Shown one piece after another: positions 4,271 through 6,181 of a stretch of 6,181 nt of DNA. Source of the stretch: Gammaproteobacteria bacterium (GTDB lineage Bacteria; Pseudomonadota; Gammaproteobacteria; Steroidobacterales; Rariloculaceae); NCBI GenBank assembly GCA_016927175.1, contig JAFGNC010000312.1, forward strand, positions 1 through 6,181, given 5' to 3'. A program made the translations under genes and the position numbers. Each line of letters opens with the position of its first letter. Positions within the stretch are counted from its first letter, which is position 1. The notes beneath the pieces were generated by a model. That model was given only the letters and a program-made list of their open reading frames with translations, was not told the origin of the DNA and did not search any database.

Positions 4271-6181
4271 TCGAGCAGGCTCGCCTGCGCGGAGACCGCG
4301 GTCTCGCCGTCAGGGGGCCGGATCAGCGTGTAGCCGCCGTCCGCGCCGAGCTCCCAGGCCTGCGTATTGTCGGCGAGGTACAGCTCGAGATCGGCGATCA
4401 GCCGCCTTTTCATGGCCGCGTCCAGGATCGGGAACATGATCTCGATGCGCCTGAAGAAATTCCGATCCATCCAGTCCGCGCTCGCGCAGAAGACGTCTTC
4501 GCTGCCGAGATTGCGGAAGTAGTAGCACCTCGAGTGCTCGAGAAAGCGCCCGACGACCGAACGCACGCGAATGTTGTCGGAGATGCCTGCAATCCCCGGC
4601 CGCAGGCAGCAGATGCCCCGAACGATCAGCTCCACCTGCACGCCGGCGATCGATGCCTCGTACAGCGCGCGAATCACCTCGGGCTCGACCAGCGCGTTCA
4701 GCTTCGCGACGATCCGGCCCCCCTTGCCCGCCGCGGCATGGCGCGTCTCCCGCCGGATCATCGCCAGCAGCCGCTCGTGCAGATTGAACGGGGACTGCGA
4801 CAGCAGCGCCAGCTCCCGCGTCCTCATCAGGCTCGTCAGCTGCATGAAGACCTGGTGCACGTCCTCGCCGAGCAGCTCGTTCGAGGACAGCAGGCCGTAA
4901 TCGGTGTACTGCCGCGCCGTCTTCGGGTGGTAGTTGCCGGTGCCGAGGTGGACGTAGCGCCGCAGTCTGCCGCGCTCGCGGCGGACCACGAGCGTCATCT
5001 TGCAATGCGTCTTGTAGCCGACGACGCCGTAGACGACGTGCGCGCCGGCCTCCTGCAGCTTGCTCGCGAGCTCAATGTTGGCGGCCTCGTCGAACCGCGC
5101 GCGCAGCTCGATCATGACCGTCACTTCCTTGCCGGCCTTGGCCGCGGACACGAGGCTCTCGACGAGCTGCGAGTCGGGCGTCGTCCGGTACAGCGTCTGC
5201 TTGATCGCCAGCACGCCGGGATCGGTCGCGGCGCGGTACACGAGATCGGCGACCGGGCCGAAAGACTCGAACGGATGGTGCAGCAGCACGTCCCGTTTCG
5301 AGATCCCGTCGAACGGGGAGACGTTGACCAGCTCTTTCGGCAGACCCGGCGTGAACGGCGGGTACTTCAGCTCCTCGCGCTCGATCAGGTCGTAGACCGC
5401 CGTCAGGCGGTTCAGGTTGACGGGGCCCGACACTCTGTAGTGGTCCGCCGGCGTGAGCTGGAAGTGCCTCAGCAGATACTCCGCGAGCTCCTCCGTGCAG
5501 TCGTGCGCGGTCTCGAGCCTGACGGCGGCGCCGTAGCGGCTCTCGAACAGCTCGCCCTCGAGCGCCCGCATCAGGTCGTCGACGTCCTCGGGGTCGACGT
5601 ACAGGTCGCTGTTGCGCGTGACCCGGAACTGGTAGCAGCCGTCGATCTCCATACCGGTGAACAGCTGCCCGACGAATGCGTGAATGACGGAGGACAGGAA
5701 GACGAAGTGCGTCTCGCCCGACTCGACGAGCTCGGCGGGCAGCTGCATCAGGCGGGGCAGCGACCGCGGGGCCTGCACGATCGCGCGGTGGCACGGCCGC
5801 CCGAACGCGTCCCTGCCGTGCAGGCTGACGATGAAGTTCAGGCTCTTGTTCAGAATGCGCGGGATCGGCCGGGTCGGGTCCAGCGTGGTCGGGCTCAGCA
5901 CCGGAATGATCTCGGTGTGGAAGTACTGCTCGAGCCAGTCGCGCTGGCCGTCGGTCCATTCGTCGCGGCGGACGAAGCGGATGCCTTCGGCGCCGAGCGC
6001 GGGGATCAGCTCGTCGTTCAGCACGCGGTATTGCTCGGCCACGATGCTGGCCGTCTTGTCGGCGATGCGGCGCAGCACCTCCGCCGGCGTCAGGTTGTCC
6101 GGCCCGGCAGGCGCGGAGCTGACCTCCATACGCTGCTTCAGCCCCGCCACGCGGATCTCGAAGAACTCGTCGAGGTTCGTG
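4249..6181 (-). CDS. ppk1: Polyphosphate kinase Ppk1 (N-terminus cut by window edge)
   Basis: Ppk1 reversibly transfers the gamma-phosphate of ATP onto a growing inorganic polyphosphate chain and is usually membrane-associated. The window holds 643 codons (frame ends at 6180) of an expected roughly 690. The first in-window residues, TNLDEFFEIRVAGLK, match the conserved early segment near residue 50 of the family, so about 45-50 residues are missing; the GTG at 6150 lies inside this motif and is not the start. Counting from the valine codon at 6150, H382 in KTHCK and H401 in YVHLGTGN are spaced 19 apart, like the phosphorylated and catalytic histidines H435 and H454 of E. coli. Other hallmarks are LSPTTLDP (85-92), LHHPFESF (290-297), IKQTLYRT (316-323), ELRARFDE (348-355) and ASADWMDRNFFRR (556-568). 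All domains except the extreme N-terminus are represented and the active site looks intact. The promoter lies beyond the right edge, so Pho-type control cannot be judged. Confidence 0.97.
   Translation of the reverse strand, partial: TNLDEFFEIRVAGLKQRMEVSSAPAGPDNLTPAEVLRRIADKTASIVAEQYRVLNDELIPALGAEGIRFVRRDEWTDGQRDWLEQYFHTEIIPVLSPTTLDPTRPIPRILNKSLNFIVSLHGRDAFGRPCHRAIVQAPRSLPRLMQLPAELVESGETHFVFLSSVIHAFVGQLFTGMEIDGCYQFRVTRNSDLYVDPEDVDDLMRALEGELFESRYGAAVRLETAHDCTEELAEYLLRHFQLTPADHYRVSGPVNLNRLTAVYDLIEREELKYPPFTPGLPKELVNVSPFDGISKRDVLLHHPFESFGPVADLVYRAATDPGVLAIKQTLYRTTPDSQLVESLVSAAKAGKEVTVMIELRARFDEAANIELASKLQEAGAHVVYGVVGYKTHCKMTLVVRRERGRLRRYVHLGTGNYHPKTARQYTDYGLLSSNELLGEDVHQVFMQLTSLMRTRELALLSQSPFNLHERLLAMIRRETRHAAAGKGGRIVAKLNALVEPEVIRALYEASIAGVQVELIVRGICCLRPGIAGISDNIRVRSVVGRFLEHSRCYYFRNLGSEDVFCASADWMDRNFFRRIEIMFPILDAAMKRRLIADLELYLADNTQAWELGADGGYTLIRPPDGETAVSAQASLLDQLAEAS

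Noticed and set aside
4571..5395. Plus-strand open frames (4571-4900 and 5060-5395) antisense to ppk1
   Set aside because: They are Ser/Arg-rich shadows of the ppk1 codons, with no motif and no ribosome binding site that would justify a gene.
4310..5959. Long alternative minus-strand frames (4310-5005 and 5072-5959) inside ppk1
   Set aside because: They are out-of-frame readings of ppk1 with Arg/Ala-rich composition; the correct frame carries every Ppk1 motif without interruption, so they are not evidence of a frameshift.
1..6181. A mobile element, CRISPR array, toxin-antitoxin or defence system
   Set aside because: No transposase, terminal inverted repeats, spaced direct repeats or small paired ORFs were seen; composition is even and all genes are conserved chromosomal families.

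Overview
The window reads as ordinary chromosomal DNA from a high-GC gammaproteobacterium. The evidence for this is the uniformly GC-rich codon use, an ErpA and an RppH that closely follow the gammaproteobacterial versions, and a DUF6776-bactofilin-erpA gene order. A Xanthomonadales-, Steroidobacter- or Nevskia-like lineage is plausible, but this is inference. There is no sign of mobile DNA, CRISPR, phage, tRNA or rRNA. Coding density is very high, and the longest gaps are only about 82 bases.

Layout. (1) Bases 1-440, plus strand: the C-terminal GGDEF domain of a diguanylate cyclase, cut by the left edge, with catalytic and product-inhibition motifs intact. (2) About 505-1050, plus: RppH-type Nudix RNA pyrophosphohydrolase. 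A perfect TATAAT hexamer sits just after the upstream stop codon and bears on where this gene starts. (3) 1132-2652, plus: a tight three-gene block of a membrane-anchored coiled-coil DUF6776 protein, a bactofilin and the iron-sulfur carrier ErpA, with gaps of 4 and 20 bases. (4) 2735-4270, plus: exopolyphosphatase Ppx, starting at GTG after an 82-base GC-rich gap that can fold into a hairpin. (5) 4249-6181, minus: polyphosphate kinase Ppk1, cut by the right edge. It converges on ppx, and the two coding ends overlap by 22 bases.

How the genes fit together. Ppk1 makes inorganic polyphosphate from ATP and Ppx degrades it, so the two opposing enzymes of one pathway face each other tail to tail. 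The DUF6776 protein and bactofilin are probably translationally coupled, which suggests that they work together at the inner membrane. ErpA is a housekeeping Fe-S delivery protein, and its place in this block probably reflects conserved gene order rather than shared function. RppH (mRNA 5'-end turnover) and the diguanylate cyclase (c-di-GMP synthesis) are global regulators with no evident direct link to the rest.

I found no convincing undescribed multi-gene system. The points most worth a second look are the DUF6776-bactofilin pair, the palindromic ppx/ppk overlap, and the rppH start and promoter question.
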